A stretch of 64,000 bases of DNA from Pseudarthrobacter enclensis (GCF_001457025.1 NZ_KQ758601.1:248001-312000); one strand, 5' to 3'; shown: positions 43,273 to 52,023, numbered from the stretch's first letter. The notes: generated by a model not told the origin, from the letters alone. Made by a program: numbers and translations.

Positions 43273-44559
43273 CTAGCCACTGCTGCGTGCCTCGCCAAGG
43301 AGCCCGGCCAGGGCGTCCGCCAGGGCCACGGCGCCGGCTTCAGCGTCGCCGTCCTCCACCAGTTCGTCGGGTGAGTGCGAGATGCCGGTGGGGTTGCGGA
43401 CGAAGAGCATGGCGGTGGGCAGGTGCGCCGCCAGCACCCCGGCGTCGTGCCCAGCTCCGGTGGCCAGGACGGGCGCGGACGGCAGCAGCTGCTGCAGCCG
43501 GTCCCGCAGGCCGGCGTCGAAATGGACCGTGGGGCTGAGCGACTCGGTGCCCAGGACCGCCGTGCACCCCTCCTCGGCGGCGAGGACCTGGGCATTCAGG
43601 CCGATGGCCTCCACCAGGGCGGCGGTGACCGAATCCTCCGGATGCCGGACGTCGATCCACAGGTCCACGCGTGAGGCGATGACGTTGGTGCCGCCGGGGA
43701 TGGGCTGCAGCCGGCCCACCGTGGCACGGGCATCCTTGTATTTGCGGGCGGTGTCGCGGATGGACACCATGACCTTGGCGGCCGCGACCATGGGGTCCCT
43801 GCGGTCCTTCATCAGTGTGGTGCCGGCGTGGTTCCCCTCCCCGGAGATGCTCAGTTTCCAGCGGCCGTGGCCCAGGATGGAAGAGCCAACCGCCACCGGC
43901 TGATCCAGGTCGATCAGGCCCCTCCCCTGCTCCACGTGCAGCTCGACGAACTGGCCCAGCTGCAGCAGCGCCTGGTAGTCGGCGCCGATGAAGCGCGGGT
44001 CCTGTCCGTTGGCTGCTGCGACGTCGGCGTAGGTGTTGCCGTCCGGGTCGCGGAGGTTACGGGCCTTGTTGGGGTCGAGTTCGCCGGTGAGGAGCCGCGA
44101 ACCCAGGCAGGCGATGCCGAACCGTGAGCCTTCCTCCTCCGGAAACACCGCGATGGCCAGGGGCCGCCGGGGCCGGACGTTGCGGGCTTTAAGGAGGTCG
44201 ACGGCGACCAGCGCCGAGGCGACCCCCAGCGGGCCGTCGTACTCACCGCCGCCGGGGACGGAATCCAGGTGGCTGCCGGTGGCCACGGCGTCTTTCCGCA
44301 CGCCGGTTGCCGTGTCCCACCAGGCCCAGATGATGCCGTTGGCGTCCGTGTGCACGTCCAGTCCGCGCCGGCCCGCCTGCTCGATGAACCAGGCCCGCAG
44401 GTCCGTTTCGGCGGTGGAGAACACCGGGCGGGAGTATCCGCCGCGGGTCCTGTCACGCCCGACGTCGGAGATTTCCTTCAGGAGGCCGGCAACGGTGGGT
44501 GCGCCGGTGGTTTCTGCGGGTACCGCGGGCGGTGCGGGTGCTGTCTGGGGAAGGCTCAC
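43273..44559 (-). CDS. M20-family N-carbamoyl-amino-acid hydrolase/allantoate amidohydrolase
   Basis: 428-residue binuclear metallohydrolase of the HyuC/AllC group. Metal ligands: His and Asp in TGSHLDSVPGGGEYDG, Glu pair in FPEEEGSRFG, His in ELHVEQG, and His in GAGHDAG; the lid domain has GEGNHAGTT. Substrates in the family are N-carbamoyl-L-amino acids, allantoate or ureidoglycolate. The GTG at 44559 lies 11 nt after the preceding flavoprotein gene. Its place at the end of a GmaS/Mgs-like operon suggests release of a methylated amine or ammonia from a carbamoylated compound. Confidence 0.85.
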   Translation of the reverse strand: MSLPQTAPAPPAVPAETTGAPTVAGLLKEISDVGRDRTRGGYSRPVFSTAETDLRAWFIEQAGRRGLDVHTDANGIIWAWWDTATGVRKDAVATGSHLDSVPGGGEYDGPLGVASALVAVDLLKARNVRPRRPLAIAVFPEEEGSRFGIACLGSRLLTGELDPNKARNLRDPDGNTYADVAAANGQDPRFIGADYQALLQLGQFVELHVEQGRGLIDLDQPVAVGSSILGHGRWKLSISGEGNHAGTTLMKDRRDPMVAAAKVMVSIRDTARKYKDARATVGRLQPIPGGTNVIASRVDLWIDVRHPEDSVTAALVEAIGLNAQVLAAEEGCTAVLGTESLSPTVHFDAGLRDRLQQLLPSAPVLATGAGHDAGVLAAHLPTAMLFVRNPTGISHSPDELVEDGDAEAGAVALADALAGLLGEARSSG

Positions 44560-44570
44560 GGGGATCCGTT

Positions 44571-45746
44571 CTACGTGGTGAGTGCCGGGGAGGATGCGCT
44601 GCGGAACCGGTCCGGGACGGCTGCTGCGCCGGTGGCCAGGTCCGCTGCCCACTGGCCGATCAGCGGGGCGAACTTGGCGCCGTGGCCGGAACACGGCGAG
44701 ACGATGGTGAGGTTGTCCGCCCGGTCGATGAGGAAGTCCTCGGTGGGGGTGTTGGTGAACAGGCAGGTGGTTTCGGCGTACGGTTCGGGGTCCAGGCCGG
44801 GCAGGTAGCGGCGGACGTAGTCCACCACGCGGGCGCGGTTGGCCGGGTCCACCAGGCCGGTCTGGTCGGCCGCCGACGGGACGCGGGGGCCGCCGTTGTA
44901 TTCGGCCACCTTCTGGCCGGCGAATCCGGCGTCCCGGCCACCGGGGAGTCCGTAGGTCTGCATGTCCGCGGCCTTGTGGATGAACGTGGGCCAGTTGGTG
45001 GCGGAAAAGCTTGAACCCTCCCGGTACCGGAAGTGGAAGGCCTGCTCCTGGCGTACCGTGAATTCCGGCAGGCCGGCGAGGAAGCCGGACGGCAGCGGCA
45101 GGGACTCCAGCAGCCGCGGCAGCCAGCCGCCGGCGCTGATGACGAGGTTGCCGGCGTCGAGCGTTTCCCCCGCGGCGGAGTGGAGGCGGTAGCCGCTGCC
45201 GGCCCCGCTGCCCAGGCGCTCAACCCGGTCCAGGCTCCAGCCCGTCAGGACAGTCGCGCCGTGCCGGACCGCGAGCGCCACCATCGCGTTGACGGACGTT
45301 TCGGCGTCGATCACGCCGGCGCCGGGGTGCCAGAGGACCTCGGTGTCGAAGGCAATCTGCGGCCAGCGTTGGCGTGCTTCCTCCGCGGTCAGCAGCTCAT
45401 GCTCAATCCCGGCGCCTGCCAGGACACCCGCCAGCAACGCAGGCTGCCGGGTAGGGCCGTAGTCCACCGCGCCGAACGGGGTGATCAGCTCAGCGCCGGC
45501 CTCCAAGGCAAGGCCGTCCCAAAGTTCCTTCGCCTCCAGCACCGCCCGCGTGTAGAACTGGTCCGGGTAGGCGTAGCGGAAGATCCGGGCGGAGCCGTGG
45601 GAGCTGCCGTCGTGGGCGGCGGGCACGTCGCGTTCCAGCAGGGTGACCTGGTGGCCGCGTGCTGCGAGCTGCCAGGCGGTGGCGGCGCCGGCCAGGCCGG
45701 CGCCCACCACCACATAATCGGACGAGTCCGGAAACGCGCCGGCCAT
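44571..45746 (-). CDS. Monomeric sarcosine oxidase/N-methyl-amino-acid oxidase-like flavoprotein
   Basis: 391-residue FAD protein of the MSOX/MTOX (SoxA/SolA) family. The dinucleotide motif is VVGAGLAGAATAWQLA, and HGSARIFRYAY matches the active-site loop with the catalytic Arg/Lys region. Cys in ETTCLFTNTPTEDFLID is at the position of covalent FAD attachment. Members oxidise secondary N-methyl amines to amine plus formaldehyde and H2O2. It overlaps the FMN glutamate-synthase gene by 1 nt (TGATG). In this operon N-methylglutamate is a plausible substrate. Confidence 0.85.
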   Translation of the reverse strand: MAGAFPDSSDYVVVGAGLAGAATAWQLAARGHQVTLLERDVPAAHDGSSHGSARIFRYAYPDQFYTRAVLEAKELWDGLALEAGAELITPFGAVDYGPTRQPALLAGVLAGAGIEHELLTAEEARQRWPQIAFDTEVLWHPGAGVIDAETSVNAMVALAVRHGATVLTGWSLDRVERLGSGAGSGYRLHSAAGETLDAGNLVISAGGWLPRLLESLPLPSGFLAGLPEFTVRQEQAFHFRYREGSSFSATNWPTFIHKAADMQTYGLPGGRDAGFAGQKVAEYNGGPRVPSAADQTGLVDPANRARVVDYVRRYLPGLDPEPYAETTCLFTNTPTEDFLIDRADNLTIVSPCSGHGAKFAPLIGQWAADLATGAAAVPDRFRSASSPALTT

Positions 45747-47125
45747 CAGAAGCTTCCCTGCACTCCGGGGATCCAGCTGGTGCCCGCCAGCGGCACCCGG
45801 GCCATGGCGGAGGCTTCAATGGTCAGCGCCACCAGGTCCTCGGGTTCCAGGTTGTGCAGGTGCGATTTTCCGCAGGCCCGGGCGATGGTCTGGGCTTCCA
45901 TGGTGAGGACGCGGAGGTAGTTGGCCAGGCGCTTGCCCGCGGCCACCGGATCCAGCCGCGAAGCAAGCGAAGGGTCCTGGGTGGTGATGCCGGCGGGGTC
46001 GCGGCCGTCCTGGAAGTCGTCGTAGAACCCGGCAGCCGAGCCCAGTTCCGCGTACTCGGCGGCGTAACGGGGGTCGTTGTCACCGAGGGCGATCAGCGCG
46101 GCGGTACCGATGGCCACGGCGTCCGCGCCCAGGGCCATGGCCTTGGCCACGTCGGCGCCGGTGCGGATGCCACCGGAAACAATCAGCTGGACCTTGCGGT
46201 GCACGCCGAGTTCCTGCAGCGCCTGGACGACCTGCGGAATGGCCGCGAGCGTGGGGATGCCGACGTTCTCGATGAACACCTGCTGCGTGGCCGCGGTACC
46301 GCCCTGCATGCCGTCCAGCACCACCACGTCCGCGCCGGACTTCACGGCGAGCGCGGTGTCGTAGTAGGGCCGGGAGGCGCCCACCTTGACGTAGATGGGC
46401 GTCTTCCAGTCGGTGATTTCGCGGAGTTCGCCGATCTTGATCTCAAGGTCGTCCGGGCCGGTCCAGTCGGGGTGGCGGCTGGCGGAGCGCTGGTCGATGC
46501 CCACCGGCAGGGTGCGCATCCCGGCCACGCGTTCGGTGATTTTCTGGCCCAGCAGCATGCCGCCGCCGCCGGGCTTGGCGCCCTGGCCCAGGACGATCTC
46601 GATGGCGTCGGCCTTGCGGAGGTCGTCCGGGTTCATGCCGTAGCGGGACGGCAGGTACTGGTACACCAGGTGCTTGGACTGGCCGCGTTCCTCAGGCGTC
46701 ATGCCGCCGTCGCCCGTGGTGGTGGAGGTGCCCACCTCGGACGCGCCGCGGCCCAGCGCCTCCTTGGCGTTGGCGGACAGCGCGCCGAAGCTCATGCCGG
46801 CGATGGTCACCGGGGTGGCCAGGTGCAGCGGGCGGCTGGCGTGACGGTCGCCGAGGACGACGTCGGTATCGCACTTTTCGCGGTAGCCCTCCAGCGGGTA
46901 GCGGGACATGGAGGCGCCGAGGAAGAGCAGGTCGTCGAAGTGCGGGACCTTGCGTTTGGCGCCCCAGCCGCGGATGTCGTAGACGCCGGTGGCGGCGGCG
47001 CGCTGGATGTCGGCGATGGTGGCGCGGTCGAAGGTGGCGGACTCGCGGAGCCCCAGCGCCGCGATATCAGAAGCAGCGATGCCTGCGGGTGCTTGGGCGG
47101 GGGCGGGAACGGAGGTGATGGTCAT
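45746..47125 (-). CDS. FMN-binding glutamate-synthase-like subunit (GlxD/MgsC type)
   Basis: 459 residues, corresponding to the FMN/synthase domain of GltB as a separate protein. Motifs: TPVTIAGMSFGALSANAKEALGRGAS, GDGGMTPEER, YLPSRYGMN, GQGAKPGGGGMLLG, and the FMN-phosphate site VSGGIRTGADVAKAMALGADAVAIGTA. Where GltB has the three cluster Cys before CPVGIATQ, this protein reads RDPAGITTQDP with no Cys, so no 3Fe-4S cluster can form. This fits the non-reductive N-methylglutamate synthase or GlxD class. It follows the GXGXG gene by 10 nt. Confidence 0.85.
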   Translation of the reverse strand: MTITSVPAPAQAPAGIAASDIAALGLRESATFDRATIADIQRAAATGVYDIRGWGAKRKVPHFDDLLFLGASMSRYPLEGYREKCDTDVVLGDRHASRPLHLATPVTIAGMSFGALSANAKEALGRGASEVGTSTTTGDGGMTPEERGQSKHLVYQYLPSRYGMNPDDLRKADAIEIVLGQGAKPGGGGMLLGQKITERVAGMRTLPVGIDQRSASRHPDWTGPDDLEIKIGELREITDWKTPIYVKVGASRPYYDTALAVKSGADVVVLDGMQGGTAATQQVFIENVGIPTLAAIPQVVQALQELGVHRKVQLIVSGGIRTGADVAKAMALGADAVAIGTAALIALGDNDPRYAAEYAELGSAAGFYDDFQDGRDPAGITTQDPSLASRLDPVAAGKRLANYLRVLTMEAQTIARACGKSHLHNLEPEDLVALTIEASAMARVPLAGTSWIPGVQGSF

Positions 47126-47135
47126 GAGGGGCCTC

Positions 47136-47864
47136 CTAGTAGGCGGTCGAGTTGTCGACGTGGAAGTGGTAGAGGTTCCGGGCGGAGCCGTAGCGCCTGA
47201 AGTCGGCCGGATTGTCGGTGCGGCCCGCGGCTTCGAGGAGTTCCGCGAGCTCGGCCAGGTGCTCCTCGCGCAGCGGCTTTTCGATGCAGTCCGCGCCCAG
47301 GGAGGCCACGGTGCCCTTGACGTAGATCCGGGCCTCGTAGATGGAGTCGCCCAGGGCGTCCCCGGCGTCGCCGCAGACCACCAGCCGGCCGGCCTGCGCC
47401 ATGAACGCGGACATGTGGCCGATGTTCCCGCCCACCACGATGTCCACGCCCTTCATGGAGATCCCGCAGCGGGCCCCGGCGTTGCCGTCGATGACCACCA
47501 GGCCGCCATGGCCCGTGGCGGCGGCGGACTGGGAGGCGTCGCCCTTCACGTGGACGGTGCCGGACATGATGTTCTCTGCCAGTCCGACGCCGGCATTGCC
47601 GTCGACGGTCACGGTTCCCTTTTGGTGCATCCCGGCCGCGTAGTAGCCGGCGTGGCCGTCGATGGTCACGGTGACGTCTGCGGTGATGCCGACGGCGAGG
47701 CTGTGCTTGCCGCCGGGGTTGGCCACGGTCCAGGACTGGCCGTCGACGGCGTGGTGCAGGTCCTGGTTGAGGCCGCGGACCGGGGCATCGGCGAGGTCCA
47801 CCTTGGTGGGCGCCTCGGCAGTAGCGGCAGTTTCCAGGCTTTCGGGGGCTGTCAGAGTGACCAT
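47136..47864 (-). CDS. GXGXG beta-helix subunit (GlxC/MgsB type)
   Basis: 242 residues forming the GltB C-terminal right-handed beta-helix as a separate subunit. Repeated turns GHAG, GNAG, GDAS, GNAG, GNIG, GDAG are spaced about 16-20 residues. In glutamate synthase this domain holds the glutaminase and FMN domains together and shapes the ammonia tunnel. The gene overlaps the upstream amidotransferase gene by 13 nt, so stoichiometry is probably coupled. Confidence 0.88.
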   Translation of the reverse strand: MVTLTAPESLETAATAEAPTKVDLADAPVRGLNQDLHHAVDGQSWTVANPGGKHSLAVGITADVTVTIDGHAGYYAAGMHQKGTVTVDGNAGVGLAENIMSGTVHVKGDASQSAAATGHGGLVVIDGNAGARCGISMKGVDIVVGGNIGHMSAFMAQAGRLVVCGDAGDALGDSIYEARIYVKGTVASLGADCIEKPLREEHLAELAELLEAAGRTDNPADFRRYGSARNLYHFHVDNSTAY

Positions 47865-48760
47865 GTGTAGACCTTTCCGGGTTCCGGTTCAAAGATGCGG
47901 GCGTTCTCGATGCCGGGCAGTGCTGCCAGGGCGCGGTACTCGGAGGCCATGGCCACGTAGTCGTCCGTTTCGGCGATGATGGCGGGCTTGCAGGCGATAG
48001 GGTCGCGGACCACGGCCATGCTGTCCGAGGTGGTGACCACCAGGGTGTAGAAGCCGTCCAGGACCTTGCCCAGGTTGATGAGGGCTTCCTCGAGGGTGTC
48101 GCCCTGCTGCAGGCGGGAGGCGACGTAGCGGGCGCCCACCTCGGTGTCGTTCTCGGAGTCGAACACCACGCCCTGGCGCTTGAGCTCACGGCGGACTGTG
48201 GCGTGGTTGGAGAAGGAGCCGTTGTGCACCAGGCAGAGGTCGTCGGCCACGGAGAACGGGTGCGATCCGCCCGCGGTAACGGCCGATTCGGTGGCCATCC
48301 GGGTGTGGGACAGCCCTTGGCTGCCGGCCATGGCCTCCAGCCCGTGCTCGGCGGCGATCTCCATGGGGTGGCCCACGCTCTTCATCACGGCCACGTGCTC
48401 ACCGCGGCCGATGATGGTGGACCCGGGCACGGTTTCGGTGACGGCCTTGGCCAGCAGGTCGGTCCCGACGGCGGCGCTCACCAGGGTGGTGTCGCCCACC
48501 ACCTTGACGGCTGCTTCAGCGTCGGACGGGAGGAGCGCTGCGACGCCCGCGGTGAGGGCCGCCGTCGTGATCCCCTGGTCCCTGCCGAGCAGGCTCAGGG
48601 TGGACGTGCCCGGGGAGACCAGGCCGGGGGTGTTGTAGACGGCGAGGCCGGCGGAGTCAGGGCCGCGGTCCACGATCTGGCAGAGCATGGAGGACAGCAA
48701 ACTGCCCATCCGGGGGTGCAGCGAGGGATTGCGCAGCTGCAGCGCGGCGATTCCGCACAT
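47852..48760 (-). CDS. Class II glutamine amidotransferase subunit (GlxB/MgsA type)
   Basis: 302-residue Ntn-hydrolase. Cys2 (MCGIAAL) is the nucleophile once Met1 is removed. RGPDSAG near residue 35, GLSHTRMATES near 148, GGSHPF and VHNGSFSNH near 175-185 are the conserved glutaminase sites for substrate and oxyanion binding. In GltB the same domain frees ammonia; in N-methylglutamate synthase it is thought to handle glutamate or gamma-glutamylmethylamide. ATG 48760 has AAAGGAA upstream. It follows the glutamine-synthetase-like gene by 26 nt. Confidence 0.88.
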   Translation of the reverse strand: MCGIAALQLRNPSLHPRMGSLLSSMLCQIVDRGPDSAGLAVYNTPGLVSPGTSTLSLLGRDQGITTAALTAGVAALLPSDAEAAVKVVGDTTLVSAAVGTDLLAKAVTETVPGSTIIGRGEHVAVMKSVGHPMEIAAEHGLEAMAGSQGLSHTRMATESAVTAGGSHPFSVADDLCLVHNGSFSNHATVRRELKRQGVVFDSENDTEVGARYVASRLQQGDTLEEALINLGKVLDGFYTLVVTTSDSMAVVRDPIACKPAIIAETDDYVAMASEYRALAALPGIENARIFEPEPGKVYTWSL

Positions 48761-48786
48761 GGTGGGATTCCTTTACGGGGTAGGGA

Positions 48787-50214
48787 TTAGATCGACGTGA
48801 GGTAGGTCCGGATTTCCCAGTCGCTGACCTGGTTGTGCCAGCTGAGGAACTCCTCTTCCTTGGCGTCCGCGTAGTACGTTCCGATGTCCGGGTCACCGCT
48901 GAGGCTGGCCAGGATCACCGGGTCCTTGCGGAGCGCTTCGACGGCGTGCAGCAGCGTGGCCGGCAGGACGTGGGCGTCTGGTTTGGACTCCCCCGGCCCT
49001 GAAGGCGTGCCGGGGTCGGTGGACCGCTCTATCCCGTCCAGGCCGGCCGCCACGGCGGCGGCGATGGCCAGGTAGGGGTTGGCGGAGCCGTCGCCGGAGC
49101 GCAGTTCGAGCCTCTTGTTGTCCGGGACGCGGATCATGTGGGTGCGGTCGTTGCCGCCGTAGGACGCCTTCCGCGGGGACCATGTGGCACCCGAGGAGCT
49201 GGTGGTGGCGCCGGTCCGCTTGTAGGAATTGACCGTCGGGGCCAGGAAGGCCTGCAGCGCGGGCGCGTGGTCCAGAATGCCGCCGATGAAGGAATACGCG
49301 AGGCCGGAGAGCCCCAGGCCGCGGCCGTCGCCGTCCGCCGGGAACAGCGGCGCCCCTTCCGACCACAGCGAAAGGTGGAAGTGCAGGCCGGTGCCGGTGC
49401 GGTCCGTGAACGGCTTGGGCATGAATGTGGCGGTCATGCCGCGCTGCTCGGCGAGGATGTTCAGGATGTAGCGGAGCGAGACCACCCGGTCTGCGGTGGT
49501 GAGGGCGTCCGCGTAGTTGAAGTTCTGTTCGAACTGGCCGGCGGCATCCTCGTGGTCGTTGGCGTAATTGCCCCAGCCCAGCGAATTCATGGCCTCGCTG
49601 ATGGAGGTCAGGTGCTCGTACATGCGGGTGACGCCGCGGGCGTCGTAGCAGGGGCGGGGCGAGTCGTCGCGGGTGTCGGCGGTGCTCAGCGTCCCGTCGT
49701 CGTTCCTGTTCACCAGGAAGTACTCCACCTCGGCGCCCACCTTGGCCTGCATGCCCTTCTCCTCCAGCCGCGCCAGGGCGTTCTTGAGGATGACGCGCGG
49801 GGCGTAGGGCCACGGCTCACCGTTGACGTGCGGATCGCAGTGGATGATGGCCAGGCCCTCCTTGATGAAGGGGACCGGGGTGAAGGAGGTGAGGTCCGGG
49901 ACGGCGATGAGGTCGGCGTCCTGGGGCTTCTGGCCGATCAGGCCTGCGGCGTAGCCGGCGAAGCCCATGGCACCGGCCTCGAGTTCGTCGGCGGCCTCCA
50001 CCGGGACCAGCTTGGCGCAGGGCTTGCCGGTCATGTCCACGAAGGTGGCCAGGAGGAAGCGGACGTCGTGGGCGCGGGCGATGTCGGCGAGGGAAATGGC
50101 GGGGGCGCCGGCAGTCACGGAGGCGGCGGGCGCAGTGTTGGCGGGAGCGGGCGCCTGCAGACTGTCCTGGACGCCGGCCGCGGGGGTTACAGCAGGGGTT
50201 GCGACACTGGTCAT
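48787..50214 (-). CDS. GmaS-like (GlnT/type III) glutamine synthetase family enzyme
   Basis: 475-residue ATP-dependent ligase. GS catalytic motifs: VGAEVEYFLV, the NDHEDAAGQFEQNF segment typical of gamma-glutamylmethylamide synthetases, GTGLHFHLSLW (ATP/glutamate site), and RKASYGGNDRTHMIRVP with RLELRSGDGSANPYLA. The ~40-residue Ala/Pro-rich N-terminus is extra. GmaS joins glutamate and methylamine to gamma-glutamylmethylamide; relatives act on ammonia, ethylamine or isopropylamine. ATG 50214 follows AGGAA. It is first in the operon with the split synthase genes and has a GlnR-like box upstream. Confidence 0.82.
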   Translation of the reverse strand: MTSVATPAVTPAAGVQDSLQAPAPANTAPAASVTAGAPAISLADIARAHDVRFLLATFVDMTGKPCAKLVPVEAADELEAGAMGFAGYAAGLIGQKPQDADLIAVPDLTSFTPVPFIKEGLAIIHCDPHVNGEPWPYAPRVILKNALARLEEKGMQAKVGAEVEYFLVNRNDDGTLSTADTRDDSPRPCYDARGVTRMYEHLTSISEAMNSLGWGNYANDHEDAAGQFEQNFNYADALTTADRVVSLRYILNILAEQRGMTATFMPKPFTDRTGTGLHFHLSLWSEGAPLFPADGDGRGLGLSGLAYSFIGGILDHAPALQAFLAPTVNSYKRTGATTSSSGATWSPRKASYGGNDRTHMIRVPDNKRLELRSGDGSANPYLAIAAAVAAGLDGIERSTDPGTPSGPGESKPDAHVLPATLLHAVEALRKDPVILASLSGDPDIGTYYADAKEEEFLSWHNQVSDWEIRTYLTSI

Positions 50215-50305
50215 CGAAACATTCCTGTCCGGGTTGGTGTTAGCTACTGGTAAACCTTGTTGAACCACAGTAGCCAAGCGGACGTTTCGCGCGTCGGGCC
50301 GGCAG

Positions 50306-50321
50306 GTTAAATGCATGTTTC
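50306..50321 (-). promoter_or_regulatory. GlnR-like box upstream of the GmaS-like operon
   Basis: Minus strand GAAAC-N6-TTAAC (AC-N9-AC spacing), about 92 nt before the ATG of the synthetase gene. It matches the box before amt at 13 of 16 positions. Confidence 0.5.
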
Positions 50322-50363
50322 TCCGGGCGCCCCGGTCCTGAACCCCGCCGGAGGGCGCAGCAA

Positions 50364-50398
50364 AGCGGCGGCTGCCCCGGGAAGGGACGGCCGCCGCT
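50364..50398 (-). terminator. Terminator hairpin after the GMC oxidase gene
   Basis: AGCGGCGGC (50364-50372) pairs with GCCGCCGCT (50390-50398). It lies 21 nt beyond the stop codon at 50419 and separates the island from the nitrogen operon. Confidence 0.65.
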
Positions 50399-50418
50399 GC
50401 AGCAACCGGTTGGGAGTA

Positions 50419-52023
50419 CTAGGCCGTGGCCTCCGCGGTGGCCCTCGCCGGAGCGGAGGTCACCTCCTCCACCAGCTTCCGCGCTCCGCGGACGGCAATG
50501 GCAACGCTCATCAGCGTGGGGTTCATGGCCGTGGCGGTCGGGATCAGGGCGTTGCCGCCGACGAACAGGTTGCTGAAGCCCCACACCCGGGACCACGGAT
50601 CGGCAACACACGTGCCATCGTCGGCCTCCCCCATGCGCATGGTGCCCTGGTAGTGCAGGCTGGAACCGTTGGGCATGAGGCGCGGCTCGGCCACGAAGGT
50701 CCCCAGGGCGTTGCCGGCCCGGCGGAGGCGGGCGGTAGCGTCGTCGATCTCCGCGTTTTCGCGCTCGGTGAGGGCATAGCGGATGGTCATGTTGGGGAAG
50801 CCGCGATAGTCCGGCTCGTCGTCGTTGAAAGTGACGGCATCCTCGAAGCGGGGGTGCTTGCGCATGCCGTAGCCCATGTTGACGTAACCCCACCGGTTGT
50901 TGGCGTGCGGTGCCGCAGGATCCATGGGGAACGGTGTGGTCTCGGAGTACATGACCTGGACAGAGAACGGGTGCTCCGGTTCGGAGAACGGGATCCGGTT
51001 CACGGCGGCCACGGGATCAGCGGGGTTCTGGGCCCGGCGCGCAAGCTCGGCGTCGAGGTCCTCCTCGGTGGCGAAGCGCTGCATGCGGCCGGCGTCAAGG
51101 GCCACGGTTGAGATCACCACGGGGTGCTCCGTCAAGTAATGCCCCAGCGCCCGTGGCCGGATGCCGGAAGCCCACAGCAGCTGCGGCGAGCGGAAAGCGT
51201 CGGCTGCCACTACCACCACGTCCGCCGCGACGAACGACGTCGAACCCGTGCGGAGGTCCTCCACCTCGACGCCGGTGACGCGGTCCCCGTCCCGCTCCAC
51301 GCGGCGGACCAAGGTGAGGTCACGGAGTTCGAACCGGGCGGAGAGGGGGCTCGCGGGGTCGATGAGCGGACCGAGCACAACGTCCGCCCCCGCCCAGCGG
51401 ATGGACCCGTCCGGCTGGACATCGCCGGCAACGGGCAGGGTGCTGACGCCATAGCCCTCAGGCAGTTCAGCGCCGAATTCCTCCTCCAGCAGGGAACGGA
51501 CGGCCGCCCCCACAGCGGAGTCGGCGAACGCGGCGCTCTGCACATGCAGCAGGTCTTTGGCGTTGGCGATCAGGCCATCCCATTCGGCATCCCCGATGAA
51601 CGGAATCCTCTCGCTGAAGGCGGGCGACGGCGTCGCGCAGGTCCAGTGGGCACCCTGGCCGCCGACATTGGTTGCGGCAGCAGCGGCCGGGAAGGTGTCG
51701 GCATGGGCGGATCCGGTGCCGCCGAAGTCCAGCAGATGGGTCCCCTGGCGCGCGGTGAACATTCCCTCGGTCACGGTTCCCGCCGGAATGCCGAGCGACT
51801 CCCGGTATTCCCCGGCCTGCGGCCCCTGGGACATTTCGCGGGCCCGGGCCTTTGCGGCCGGATCCGCGATGTTCCGGACACTTTCACCGGGGCGGTCGGT
51901 CAGCTGCGGCCCGGCCTCGAACATGATGACCCGCGCCTGGGGCAACTGCTCCAGGAGGATTCGCGCATAGGTTGAGCCGATGGGGCCACTGCCGACGATG
52001 GCGATGGTGGGGTTGGTGGTCAT
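50419..52023 (-). CDS. GMC flavoprotein, pyranose 2-oxidase/glycoside 3-oxidase-like
   Basis: 534 residues. The FAD motif is IAIVGSGPIGSTYAR. GGQGAHWTCATP near 120-131 matches the THWTCATP block of pyranose 2-oxidases, whose His can hold FAD. The catalytic His sits in SSLHYQGTMRMG near 460 and the Asn in ATAMNPTLM near 500. Actinobacterial members of this group, including one from Pseudarthrobacter, oxidise the C3 hydroxyl of C- and O-glycosides rather than free glucose at C2. The neighbouring genes favour that role. Cytoplasmic: no signal peptide. Confidence 0.82.
   Translation of the reverse strand: MTTNPTIAIVGSGPIGSTYARILLEQLPQARVIMFEAGPQLTDRPGESVRNIADPAAKARAREMSQGPQAGEYRESLGIPAGTVTEGMFTARQGTHLLDFGGTGSAHADTFPAAAAATNVGGQGAHWTCATPSPAFSERIPFIGDAEWDGLIANAKDLLHVQSAAFADSAVGAAVRSLLEEEFGAELPEGYGVSTLPVAGDVQPDGSIRWAGADVVLGPLIDPASPLSARFELRDLTLVRRVERDGDRVTGVEVEDLRTGSTSFVAADVVVVAADAFRSPQLLWASGIRPRALGHYLTEHPVVISTVALDAGRMQRFATEEDLDAELARRAQNPADPVAAVNRIPFSEPEHPFSVQVMYSETTPFPMDPAAPHANNRWGYVNMGYGMRKHPRFEDAVTFNDDEPDYRGFPNMTIRYALTERENAEIDDATARLRRAGNALGTFVAEPRLMPNGSSLHYQGTMRMGEADDGTCVADPWSRVWGFSNLFVGGNALIPTATAMNPTLMSVAIAVRGARKLVEEVTSAPARATAEATA

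Noticed and set aside
43273..44559. Purine/allantoin pathway assignment for the M20 hydrolase
   Set aside because: No allantoinase, ureidoglycolate or uricase gene is nearby; the neighbours fit amine metabolism better, so only the family is named.
50240..50893. Minus-strand open frame reading through the end of the GMC oxidase into the gmaS promoter
   Set aside because: It crosses a terminator hairpin and a GlnR-like box and has no recognisable motif.
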